A stretch of DNA of 64,000 bases from Panax quinquefolius (Eukaryota > Streptophyta > Magnoliopsida > Apiales > Araliaceae), in the NCBI GenBank assembly GCA_020205615.1, contig CM035170.1, positions 55,666,812 through 55,730,811 on the forward strand, written 5' to 3'. This document shows positions 11,268-22,643 of this stretch, piece by piece. The notes under the pieces are model-generated. The model saw only the letters and a program-made list of their open reading frames with translations. It had not been told where the DNA came from and ran no database searches. How positions within the stretch are numbered: the first letter of the stretch is position 1; every line of letters begins with the position of its first letter. A program made the translations under genes and the position numbers.

Positions 11268-12489
11268 TCAACTAAACCGTGCTAACTTCGTCGGGTTACT
11301 CGCTTTTTGAGAAGTCACAAAAAATGCTCTTCCTGAAACCGCCGACTTTGTTTTGTCTGTATTCGCCTTTGGTGCCACCGTCCCAGCTGGACTTGATTTC
11401 GCTATAGGACAAAATCGAGCTATGTGACCGTCTTTTCCACAACTAAAACATACCTTGGAAGGCTGTGAACAGTTTGGACTTATGTGTTCCTCATCTCCGC
11501 ATCTGTAGCATCTAACTTGCGGTATTTCTCCTCCCCTAGAATTCGTTGCTGGTGTTGGTGCCGACATCTTCCTGTCATTGTTGAATCTTCTCTTTTTAAA
11601 ATTTCCACTTGACTCACATTTCCTATTATCTTGGCCAAGATTACCACCGAAGTGGTTACCATTTCTGGCATGATAATTTCCTCCTCGATGGTTATCATTG
11701 TTCTGATGACCGTTGTCGTCGGTACAATTATCATCGAGTTATTGATCATTATTCTTCAGTTGAGCCGACTCATTATCGCGCTCCAATAACTGAGCCCTAT
11801 TCACAACATCTGAATATAAACAAAGTTTGTGAGAAATGAGGTATTGACATATTTCGGGTTTCAAACCTCGCAGAAACATTCGCGTTATTCTCTCCTCATT
11901 ATCAACCAAATGGGATGCAAATCGGGACAACTCGAAAAACTTAGCTTCATACTGCGACACGTTCATATTGTTTTGTTCCAGCTTGATGAACTCTACCTCC
12001 TTCATGTGATAAATACTTTCGAGAAAGTACTTGTCGTTGAACAATTCTTGGAACTTCTCCCAAGACATCTTTAGTGCGGCAGGCTGAGTACGCTTAATCT
12101 GCCTCTCCTTGCAACATGAAGGTGGCGAAAGGAACCTTTTGCTCCTCTGAGCATCCCAAGACATCAAATATCTTAGTGATCTGCTTTATCCACGTCTCTG
12201 TCGTAAGTGGTTCTAGCTTTCCCAAAAACTCCGGCGGTCCCAACTCCTTGAAATGCTTAGCGGTGACCATCCGTGAGTTGCCAGTGTTTCCACCTGCATT
12301 TTGAACAGTAGTCTCTCTCATTTGGTTTTGCATGAATTCTAGAAACTTCCTAAACATACCATCGTTCGTCATTTGGTCGATGTTATTGTTTACAAGAGGG
12401 TTATTGCCTTCCTTATCTTGGGTATTGATCAGTGGTGACTCAACGGTTTCATGTGCTCCATTGCTTATCTCAACATCTTCAAATGCCAT
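11268..12489 (-). pseudogene. Element B gag pseudogene
   Basis: It starts at the ATG whose complement is 12487-12489 (MAFEDVEISNGAHE). The N-terminal region is open to about 12094. A small deletion at about 12097, after QGEAD, shifts the frame, and the gag domain continues in 12080-11739 ([26 protein letters not shown]). The nucleocapsid (11567-11268) has two zinc knuckles: CYRCGDEEHISPNC and CFSCGKDGHIARFC, both with the CCHC residues kept. It is similar to A and E gag throughout. Confidence 0.82.
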
Positions 12490-12652
12490 TTTACTGTCAC
12501 AAAACAATGGTTAATTGACATGCCACATATTATCCCTATATTCTGACCGACCAATTAAATAACAAATAAGCTTAGGTAGGACACACTAGTGAAGGATTTA
12601 CTCGTCTCTCCCCTCCTAGTTCTATTCCCTGATCTCTGCCAGAGACCATATC

Positions 12653-12669
12653 CCTAAGCTCTGATACCA
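12653..12669 (-). other. Element B primer binding site (initiator Met tRNA)
   Basis: On the element strand it reads TGGTATCAGAGCTTAGG and begins two bases inside the 5' LTR. Its first 12 bases are the perfect complement expected for plant initiator Met tRNA, so this is the best-preserved primer site in the window. Confidence 0.88.
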
Positions 12670-14170
12670 ACTGTGACGCCCCCAAAATAGGTATACATCA
12701 CCCATTCTGAGTCGCCAAATACATGGTATAGAAATAACTACAACTTCATTAATACAATTGTCGTGCAAAATATGACAACCCAGAAACTGTGAGTTTAAAT
12801 ACAAATATTGTCTAATAAACAGTATACAAACTCAAATGGAGTCCTCATTACAATTATTGATACACTATTTTACAAAATAGGGAGGACTTCTAAAACAACT
12901 ATCCTGAACCATCACTCCATACCCCGGCTAGTTCCTGCTATATTCTCGCCTACTAAGAAGAAAAATGGAACAAAAAGGAAAAGGGTGAGCTCAACTAGCC
13001 CAGTAAAGAATATTATGACTAAGATAATATACAACAAATTATCATTAGTCTTCAATGGGGAAAATCGATAAAATATAATAGACAACAAGTTTTAGATCAA
13101 CAACTGCAGCAGAAAAACAACAATTCATTAGAAGAGTTAAGTAGATAATGAAATCTACTATCATCTATGAATTTAAAAGTCCATCATGTCCCTGTAACAT
13201 CAATCAAATATACATCTTGAATAAAATATTCATCTTTTCACTACAGGCCAAAGATATTCATCAGTTGGTCATGTTCATCTCAACACATGTTCATCTTTGC
13301 ATTACGGGCCAAAGATATTCATAAAAAAATCATTCATCTTTGCACTACAGGCCAAAGATATTCAGTAATATCATCATTTAGGACTGAGGATGATTAAAAA
13401 TATCTTAAAAAAAACGAATCCAGTGAGACAAAATGACAAATATTAGGGATTCGTATTACAGTTTATCCAAGTTCAATAATACTCCATAATAACCAATTGT
13501 GAAGCAGAATTCAAAAATAAAGATCAAAACATGGATATAATCAAAGACAGTAACCATAATAGACATCTCGGACAAAAAGGAGAAAATTTCATTTTTCGGT
13601 GAATAGTGACGTATTCGTGAATAATGCTGTTTACGTGAATAGTGTCGTATACGTGAATAGTAACCTCGACACAAAAGGTAAAAATTCCACAATAATATTT
13701 ATATCAATATTTTGGCATAATGATATTAGAAGAAATAATATCATTTATAAAAAAATAACATCCCTTACCTCAAAAGAATAGTACATCTGGCTGGAATATC
13801 AGATATAACGCTGAAAGGAACTTGCACCGAATAGCAACTATAATATCCGAGATATTTTTTTTTATGTAATTTAAGAATTATTAATAAACGAATTTATATG
13901 AAACTTTTGGAAGATTTCATTTATTAGATGTATATGTGTTGTACATATATATGTTATTTCAAGATATGTGATGAGATGTATTTAAATGGTTGGTTAAGTT
14001 TTATTTAACTATTTAAATTGATTAAGTAGGGAATTATTCTATTTATTATGTGGGATGGTATTAAATCATGAGCTGGAGTTCGAAGTGGAATTTAGAGATG
14101 CGGACTGTGTATTCGAGTCCAGAACGTCGAAATTAGTCAGGATAGACTGTAATCACGAAAAAGTGTCACA

Positions 14171-14223
14171 GTTGACTTTTTGGTAAAAGTCAACCAGTTG
14201 ACTTTTTCTAGGAAAAAGTCAAC
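14171..14223. promoter_or_regulatory. Two adjacent perfect hairpins each carrying paired W-boxes
   Basis: GTTGACTTTT-TGGT-AAAAGTCAAC (14171-14194) is followed after two bases by GTTGACTTTTTC-TAG-GAAAAAGTCAAC (14197-14223). Each arm holds TTGACT, the core bound by plant WRKY factors, which gives four W-boxes in 53 bp, two on each strand. They lie about 450-500 bp upstream of the TATA-like stretch. The regulatory role is inferred. Confidence 0.6.
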
Positions 14224-15365
14224 AATGAATTTCAGAGATGAATTTGACTAAACAGATAGTCCCATGACGTCCGGAACGTCGACTTTAGTAGGAATCGATA
14301 TATGGTTTGCAAAGTTTGGTTCCGAAGGGTAAAATAGTCAAATAGCTTATTAATTGATTAATTGATTATAATAATATATGTATTTTTTTATAATAGAAAT
14401 CAGCTGAACTGATGGACCCATGAGACTATTAAATTGGGACAAGGGAGGGAGTATACGTATATTACATAATAGCTAAGGTGGAAGTAATTTATTTTATTCC
14501 TTAAAATCAAAATTCTTTTTATTTTTCTAACTCCCACATTCATTTTCTCTAACTCCCACATTCTTCCTATTAATTAATTATATTATTGTAGTATTAAGTA
14601 TTGTGAGTAACTAATCATTAGAGTTGGGGGTTATGGGAGTTGGGGGTTATAGGAATCAAAAGACTCTAACAAAGCTATACATATATACAAACACACTTTT
14701 CATTTAAGAAAATTCCACCAAGTGAGTAAACATGGAGAGAAATTGAGAGCCTAAGAGAGTTAGAACTAATTTTGGAGGATTACTGAGGATTTGACAAGTA
14801 AGGAGAAGGAGCATCATATTAAACCAAGAAGAAATTCATCAAAAGGTAATTCATGAACCCATTTTATTTTTATAAGAAAAATGAGAAGAAAATGCATATA
14901 AAATTGGTAAATGATTTGTTGTGACTTTGTGTTGCCATGTTACTGTTGTTTGATGATTATAGATCATTAACAACAAAAGATGTGGGTTAATCATGCATCA
15001 AATTCATAGAAAATCAAAGAATTAAGCAATGCATGCTCTACCTTTGATAAAATGTCTCTAAGGTGCTAAATTAATCAAAAAGGTGGAAGTTTGTTGAAGT
15101 TTGATGTTGTGAAATGTGAAAACATGTGAGAGTAGATGATCTGGGCATTAGGAATGAATAATTTAATTGCATGCTAGAAGCAAAATCACGGATTTTTGTC
15201 AAATTGGGTTTAACTAGTAATCTGTGATTTTTAGGGTTTTTTGGAGCCTCGGAATCATGTTGTATATGACTCAATTAACGTATGTAATAATTTTATAAAA
15301 TAGTATGTAACATGAGGTACAACCTGTCCAAATTTCATAGGAAAGGGAGTTAAATTGAGCAAGTT

Positions 15366-15715
15366 ATGAAAATTGTAGAGTAAACTCTAAAAATCGTAGA
15401 GTCAATGAAAATCGTAGAGTAAACTCTGAAAATCGTAGAGTCAATGAAAATCGTAGAGTAAACTCTGAAAATCGTAGAGTCAGTGAAAATCGTAGAGTAA
15501 ACTCTGAAAATCGAAGAGTCAGTGAAAATCGTAGAGTAAACTCTAAAAATCGTAGAGTCAATGAAAATCGTAGAGTGCAGATAGTAGAGTGAAAATCGTA
15601 GAGTCAACACTGAAAATCGTAGAGTCAGTGAAAATCGTAGAGTGGACTCTAAAAATTGTAGAGTGCAGATAGTAGAGTGAAAATCGTAGAGTGAACTCTA
15701 AAAATTATAGAGTAA
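15366..15715 (+). repeat. Tandem array built from AAAATCGTAGAGT
   Basis: The dominant unit is 39 bp and contains two AAAATCGTAGAGT cores, one followed by CAATG and one by AAACTCTG. Roughly 18 cores occur in about 350 bp, decaying towards the 3' end. Repetitive open frames on the minus strand (15350-15610) are an artefact of the period being divisible by three. Confidence 0.85.
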
Positions 15716-18333
15716 AGTTTATATTACAACTACTATGCGTTGCTAATAGTTGATGTGCATGATTATACAATTGTGTAGGGCACGTGAAGTGCAAATAGCT
15801 ATAAGCTGTCAATCTGTTATTGGTAAACAACAATCAAGGCAAGTTTCTTACCCTATTTTTCAGTATGAATTTATTCAACTCTTATTCAGTTGATTGCAGC
15901 GAGGGTAAGTTTGGGCTTGTGATTAAATAATCATTCGTGCAAGCTCCTCTATTGTAAAGTTCTATAACTTCAATTGTGATGCGAAACGTTATTGATGATT
16001 ATTCAGTTCCTATTGTAACTGCTATACTTTAAAGTTCGTATACCCTTAATGAACTATATTCAAGCATGCTTTCTAGCTTTCAATTTAGCTAGATGTTATT
16101 GATGCAAACGTAGTATATTGTTTGAACAATCCTTTGAAGCTATTGAATGTTTACCAATCCAAATTGCTTTGGTGAGGTCCCACATGAATACTAAGATGAA
16201 CAACCCGGATAACGGGGTAACTGATGTCGGGCATATAGTCCCATTTACGCTTATGCGTTTAAACTTTATACTTGTGCATAATGTAGGGTATGATAGGCTG
16301 ATCACCTAGAGTACTTACAGAGACCGTTTATAATCTATTTGATTGTTAAATCTTCTGATGGTTTTTGATGAAACAAAGTAATGTTCAGGGTATCTAACAC
16401 CCCTTAATATGCTATTGAGAATTCCAGAACTCTTATCTTGATATTCCAGTTTATCTCTTGATATTTATTTCAACTGTTGAGAAATATTCATACTAATGCT
16501 TTTACTTCTGATGTATGTTCTCAAACTACTTTATATACTTGCTGGGCAATTTGTGCTTATTCTTGCTTAAACCTTTCAGTTAAGGATGATAACGCTGAGG
16601 GCTCGGGCAAGGACAAAGGAAAGTCTAAGATGAAATGATGAGAGTTATTTATGTAATAATTATATTTCTGCATATGATGTGATGTAGTGATAAACGCTAA
16701 GTTTAAGTTTTAGTTTATTAAAGGTTGTAAAGATTTGGGACTTTATTTTGAATAAGTGTGTAATAGTTAATATTATTATTATTATTATTAGAGTTACTTA
16801 GATAAATGATGATGTATGTTGTATCGTGAGCACCATGTCCTGTAATCGATGTAACACAGATTTGGGGGCGTCACAGCAACACTCAAAGTATCAAAATACT
16901 CACAAAAATACGCTCGATAATATAGATAGAGAAAACTTCAGTTTCTGGTGAGATTTTCAATTCTAACCTAAGCACCCTATTTATAGGAAAATGCTTAGAA
17001 CACCAAAGCAGAAAATTTAATAAAATAATATTATTATTTTTAAAATTCCTATGCCCACTTTGAAATTCTGAATTCAGCATGCTTAACAACAAGTGGGGCC
17101 CACCAATCATAACAAAAATATTTTTCATAAAAAAATAATTAAAACTTCATAAATCAATTATTCTGGAACTTCAATAATTAATAATAAATAGCCCTTTATC
17201 AGAAAAATTTGAATCTTATGTCCATTCCATAGTAAATTCAATTCTCTACAACTTTGTAAGTTTATGTTTTTCCAAATTCCAAGCAGAAATTGACCGAAAT
17301 TCACATACAGACGATTTTACGGGCTATAATCTAATTTTAGTCAAAAATAAGGTCTACCAACATGTTTAACATGTTTTTAGTATTTATTGTAACAAAAATA
17401 CTCTTCCGCCTCATTTATTCATATATCATACATTCATTGTAAAAATATTATCATTATTATATTATTATAATATAATAATATATTTAAATAAATTATTTTA
17501 TCAGAAAAGATAAAATATCAATTTTTAACAATTGTAACTTTTCTAAAAAATTCCTCCATTTATATCTACATAAATAAATATTTTTATTATCATATAAATC
17601 AATAATTAATTATTCACAAATAATATTACAGAATCACAATAATGACAACCAATCCGTTCCCAGAAAAGATGGGGCTTTCCAATAAGAATTTCTCCTTACT
17701 GGCGCGCAATTAGGTGACCAAACCTCTTCTTAGACAGAACTTTCTAGACATTGCCAATAATGTTATCTAGTAATATTATTAAAATAATATGAATTATTAA
17801 TCTGATAATGAGAAATACTATGTAGTTACAATTATTGAAACAACAATAATATAAAATATCAACGTAGCAATTATTGAAACAATAAGATAAAATATTGAAC
17901 AGTAATTACTGTAATAATTATTGAGTAGTGACTTCTTATGTAAGAATCAATAATTGGTGCAATACCGCATGCTACTATACAACACCACGTATTACTGTGT
18001 TTTAACCACCGGGTATTCCAACAGTATTAACGGTAACAACTACGTCGTTATTTATAAAAAAAACTCATACTTTTCATTTTCTTCATCCAATCGCTTTCCG
18101 TTATGGGGTCCACACAAGGATGCGCCGTCGTACGAATATTCCCCGACAGCAAGAATATTCCACGACCAAATGAATTCTCTGATAACAATGAATATTTTAT
18201 AACCACTTGTTTATTTAAAATATTTGCGCATTTTACCCATAACTAACCACATTAATCAAATCAACCCCTTACTATTTAAAAATAATAATTAGAGAAAATT
18301 AAATCTTTATTTATAAAAAGTTGGGGCCTTACA

Positions 18334-21300
18334 GGTGGCATGGTTGTAAAATTGTGATGTTAAATTTAAGGACATATGTCATTTTATACAATTATCAACA
18401 ATAACAAAAAGGCTTTTTTAAGAACGGAAGGGTAAACACTATTTACTGTTTTTGGTTGAATTTTGTGGGAAAGTATGGTTTTGGTGCCACAAGACAATTT
18501 GTTCTTAGTGAATCTATTTTTGCTGAAGGAATGGAGAATGACAGGATTTGTTTGGATTGGTTCTAAAACATTCTTTTCCACATCATATCATGAAAAATCT
18601 TCAGTCCTCCATTAAAAAAATGACAGTGTTTTATGTACTACATTGAGACTCCACAAGATTTGTATGTGGGAAAGATTTGTTTCTCCCTTTTCTCTCCTTT
18701 TATCTTTGTAAAGTGACCCTCTTATTTTTTTTTTCTTTCTTTTTTTATTTATTTGTTTGTTTTGGTGGTTTGTAGGCAGGTTTAGATTTTTCTGGATATC
18801 TATTTTTAAAGTAAACTCTATCAAAAATTTCTTGAAACTAGTACCGACTATTTGAATCTATTCCCACTTTAAAATTTGACAAACCACAATAACGACTCAG
18901 ATTTCATCTATCTTAATCTAAAGGCTCAGATTTCATTTAAAAAAAACAACCGTCCAAATCAAAAACCCGCCTACACTCTACCTAAGTCTCGCCCCCTTCC
19001 CTTGTACTCTCCTCCAATTACACCCTCTGCTCTTTATACCTTTGTCTCTTTGTCTCTGTATACTCTATTCCTTCCCCTCTTTGTCTCTGTATACTTTATT
19101 CCTTCCTTTATTTGTCTCTTTCTTTCGGCAACGCCACTTTCTGCTCTGTATACCTTTTCGAAAAAGAAGCTTAACAACTTTATCAATGGTAAAGCCCCTC
19201 AAAACCCAATTTCTCTTTATTGTATCTTATTTTGTATCTGAAATCATTTATTGTCCTTTCGTATTACCCTAAAAATTAGTTTGAAAATAAAAAAAAAGTT
19301 ATTTAAAATATTCAAAATTAGTGTTCCTGTTGAAAACCTGTTCGAACATGATCACGAAAAATAGGTGAAAACATAATTAAGAACCACTTGAGCCCGAATC
19401 AATACTCTGTAAATCCTTAATCCCATAAATTAGGAACTTACAAGCATAAATACTTTGTAAGCAAAAATTAGGTGTTGTCCATTACTCGGTCATGTTTGCC
19501 ATTGCGGGAATAGCAGTGGATTATGCTGCTCTTAAAGTAAAACCATTCCTGAGAAGCTTAGGGAACAGTTGTTTGCACACAGAAATCCCCATAATCTAAA
19601 CAAAGAAGAGTCTTAAGAGTACTTAGAATTTATGTAATCATGCTTTTGTTTTTCTCCTTTATCCTACTAATAGTGGCATTGCTTCTGTAAAATACTGAAG
19701 CAATCCCCATAATCTAAACAAAGATGAGTACTTAAGAGTACCCAGAATAATGATAGTTGGTCACCCATCTAAGTACTGAAGCAAATGGTTATATTGTGCT
19801 ATTTTTGGTTATTCTTTCCTTTCTAGCATTTAAATTGGCATCATGGAGTTGCAAAACATGCTTCGAATTGGTATTTTCTATTTGAAGATTGAAAGTGTTA
19901 CCTGTTTTTTACAATTCTGTTTGTTTGTTATAGTGCAACCAATTTTTGTGACTTGAAGAATTTTCTCAAGCTCAGCTCAGTCCATATGCCTTGGAGAATA
20001 CAAAACAAATTTATAGTGAATTTCTCAGTTGAATTCTATTTTACTTCCACTGTTTGAGTTATGTATCATTTCATTATCCCTCTTTCTTGGAGGAGAAGAT
20101 GAGAATCACTACACATGGCTAATTAATAATGAGAATGGAAACCTAAGCTGTTATAATTCACATAATAAAACTGCTATAAAAATAAGGCTGCAGAATGTGT
20201 TTGTGACTATATGGAAGCTCCATCTGTTGAAAAATGTGGAAATAGTAAGATCAAATACAACATACAACAGATCCATCATAATCAATAACAAAAATCAAAA
20301 TAATATCATAACAATGTATGATGGTTTTTTTTTTTAACACAAGTATATTCAGACTAATTGTGTCAAAAACATTTTGACACATCATTTGTAGAGGAACAAG
20401 GTAGATCAAGAACAATATTTCACAACAGTACACATTGCTTCTTATGGAATAAATTTTAAAATAAAGATCGCTGGATCCCTCAATAGATAGAGAATTAAGA
20501 CTAAAGTGCCAAGTAGTGAGAGAAATCCTAACTATATATAAATTATACAAGAATTACAATCAATCAATCTATACAAAAACATACCTCCCAAACTACAACA
20601 AAATGCCAATCAAATTAAATGCTTATTACATTTGAATGCAAGATGTTCTGGTATATATCTTCTATTTGGTTGATGAGAATTAGTAGTAAAGATTCTAAAT
20701 TAGAGTTAGATATGATGGAAGATGTTTTTATATATAATAAAGTTAGATCTTCTGTTTGGTTCATGATATATAATTGTACAGAAGATGTTTTTATACATAA
20801 TAAAGTGGTTGTAATATATATTTGTAGTATATGATTTGATCTTTTTTTATTAGTTAGCATCATGTTAACGTGTGTTACTTATAAACTGATTTGTTGTACC
20901 AACTTCATAACCATATTTTCCTTAGATTAGTGTGATCTAAGGAAATAGAAACAATGATTCCAGTAGATTCTAATTCTCACACTTCATATAACTTCCTGAA
21001 CCACCACATGGTGTCCATGCACCCACTTCAAATATCAAATTTAAAAGAGCATGTATCTCAACCAACAACCTTGAATCCTGAAGTAGTAAGCAAAGACTCG
21101 AATTTTCAAGAAGAAATACTCCAATAAGTGAGAGATATGAACCCAAGGATTACAACAAATTATTCTATAAACTTAGTGAACCCAAACATTGATAGCACCC
21201 ATCCCAACCAGCCAACCTTCATTCTCTGGGTGCTAAAGTGATCTCCTATGCAAAAATAAAATGGATTATCATAAATATAAATTTACACTCATTGATCTTA

Positions 21301-21570
21301 AAAAACAAGCTGGGAAGGATATAAAATTTAAACTAGATTATATCAACAGGAATGAATACAAACGATAAAGAAAACTAATGAAATAACAAATGAAAGAAGC
21401 ATTCTGCTAGCCCGGTTGTACTTTTTTAAATAAATAAATAACACAATAAGGCAACAGATAATTTATGTAAACAAAAAACTTAACAAATGCATGTACATTT
21501 TAAAATACATAACACAATATGTATTATGTAATTGATGTTCATTATCCATAGCTTATGAAATTTACTGTAG
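18334..21570. other. Non-LTR spacer with no identifiable gene
   Basis: Sequence here does not match the flanking elements. Positions 18960-19140 are pyrimidine-rich with two copies of a CTTTGTCTCTGTATACT segment, which could be a promoter leader. A short frame at 19489-19596 (beginning MFAIAGIAVDYAALKV) has protein-like composition but no confirmed exon borders. Positions 19599-19650 and 19703-19750 are a near duplicate of about 55 bp. Positions 20715-20805 contain two copies of a GAAGATGTTTTTATA unit. I see no recognisable protein, tRNA or rRNA. Confidence 0.5.
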
Positions 21571-22070
21571 GTACAACCGTTTCAACTGCACAATCATCGA
21601 CCAATGGACGATGTTGTTATATTTGGTAGTGTAAGTTTATCATCTGATTAACTCTCTCTAAATATATCTTATTGATTTTTTTAATAACTTATTTATTTTA
21701 ATTTATTTTCATTAATGTCGTGATAGATGGATGACCACCTAGAAAACACCGTATGATAATAATTTCTTATCATTTTCTTACTTTTTATCTTATCTTTTTA
21801 CCAGCTTATTTACTATTCAACGTTCTTTTGCCTACAGGTTCGAAGACTTCGTCATAATAATGTGGGAGTGGTAATTCGTAATGAGTATGAACTAAATTGT
21901 CTCCGTTTACGTGAGGTATTGTATACTCACACCTATTTCTCATTCATTTTTCCTTCTTTTTTTTTTGGCTTTTAAGAAGCGTTTTCTTACACATAAGGAG
22001 AAAAAAAAGGTCTGATGCTTTGGCAAATGCCAAATTTAAGGGGAAACAAAAATCAACTTCTTCTACCTAA
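21571..22070 (+). pseudogene. Unidentified gene 3' fragment, four short exon-like pieces
   Basis: Four blocks bounded by AG and GT signals stay in one reading frame with phase-0 joints. They are 21571-21630 (20 codons; donor GTAAGT), 21727-21750 (8 codons), 21838-21915 (26 codons, including RHNNVGVVIRNEYELN) and from 21977. The last block reads 12 codons into a TGA at 22013. A one-base length change in the A8 run at 22001-22008 would instead carry the frame into a basic tail (SDALANAKFKGKQ) ending at 22070. An in-frame TAG lies directly upstream of 21571, so the first block needs a splice acceptor, and one is present. I do not recognise the protein. It could be a remnant cut off at its 5' end or chance. 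Confidence 0.4.
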
Positions 22071-22208
22071 GGAAGAAAAAATTAAGATTGCCAACTGGTA
22101 TCACTTTTAATCATATTCTTTTCTCTCTGTTTTTACAATGGATTTGGATGTTATTGAATTTAAAAAAATTTAAGTTTTGTTTTATGTAGAACGTTTGATT
22201 TGTCATCA

Positions 22209-22456
22209 TGTTTTGAACTACTTGGCTGTGACAAGCCACGCATTGCTATCATTTTCACCAGTATTTTGTACATGAGTATCCCTCGTCTGATTTTGCATGA
22301 ACTGCAAAAAGCTTCTAAACATCCCATCATTCATCATTTTTCAGTATTGTTGTTTATAGGAGGAATACTGCCTTCCTGTTGCACGTTCCCCTGGGTGGTG
22401 ATTAAATGTGTCTCCGCGGTCTCATTCAATCCATTGTTAATATTTCCAGCGGCCAT
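22209..22456 (-). pseudogene. Element D gag N-terminal fragment
   Basis: The complement of 22454-22456 is the ATG of gag (MAAGNINNGLNE). The fragment runs leftward to about 22209, where similarity to element E (60704-60949) stops abruptly against unrelated DNA. Nucleotide identity with E is very high. Only the variable N-terminal part of gag is present, so the copy was truncated or recombined. Confidence 0.75.
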
Positions 22457-22624
22457 TTTCAAATACTACCACAAAACAAGGGTTAATTAACAGATTAACA
22501 TATCACATATTAACTATATGCTCCAACTTCCCAACCAAATAAACTTAGGTATGACACACTAGCGAAGGATTACTCGTCTCTCCCCTCCTAGTTCTATTCC
22601 TCGATATCCGCCAGAGACCATATC

Positions 22625-22641
22625 CCTAAGCTTTGATACCA
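22625..22641 (-). other. Element D primer binding site
   Basis: TGGTATCAAAGCTTAGG on the minus strand lies two bases inside the LTR end, as in elements A and E. It shows that the LTR at 22644 acts as a 5' LTR towards the left. Confidence 0.8.
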
Positions 22642-22643
22642 AC

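Larger units (their letters stand above)
13839..16875 (+). mobile_element. Solo LTR H (about 3.04 kb) inserted in LTR B
   Basis: The insertion is flanked by perfect 5-bp duplications GCAAC (13834-13838 and 16876-16880). Its ends are TATAATATCC and GGGGGCGTCACA, so it is an LTR whose initial TG has become TA. It has no gag-pol and no second LTR, which fits loss by LTR-LTR recombination. The plus orientation is inferred from a TATA-like stretch near 14680 followed by a transcript-like leader. Internal features are the paired W-box hairpins and the AAAATCGTAGAGT array. The open frames inside do not look like genes. Confidence 0.85.
7232..18333 (-). mobile_element. Element B: deleted Tekay/Del-like Ty3/gypsy retrotransposon
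   Basis: This is a two-LTR element in minus orientation. The 5' LTR is 12672-18333 (interrupted by solo LTR H), the interior 9687-12671 and the 3' LTR 7232-9686 (interrupted by A, about 150 bp lying beyond the left edge). The interior is about 3 kb and has gag, protease and pol tails but no RT or integrase core. Architecture and the integrase joint are shared with A. Its right flank at 18334 is not an LTR. It must have depended on enzymes from another element. Confidence 0.88.
12672..18333 (-). repeat. 5' LTR of element B (about 2.6 kb, split by solo LTR H)
   Basis: It begins at TGTGACGCCCCC (12672) and ends at CCTTACA (18333). Removing 13839-16875 and one GCAAC copy leaves about 2.6 kb, collinear with 7232-9686. 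The empty site is visible in the other copy at about 8246-8250 (ATAGCAACACTC), which proves the insertion. Confidence 0.9.

Noticed and set aside
15350..15610. Repetitive minus-strand frame of 86 codons in solo LTR H
   Set aside because: It is produced by the 39-bp array, whose period is a multiple of three; two overlapping frames show the same effect.
19760..19779. GGTCACCCATCTAAGTACT, close to the complement of a conserved 5S rRNA segment
   Set aside because: Only about 19 bases match, with none of the rest of 5S rRNA around them; probably chance or a tiny remnant.
20619..20834. 71-codon plus-strand frame with repeated EDVFI-NKV
   Set aside because: It follows a short imperfect DNA duplication in AT-rich sequence and has no start context, splice signals or recognisable domain.
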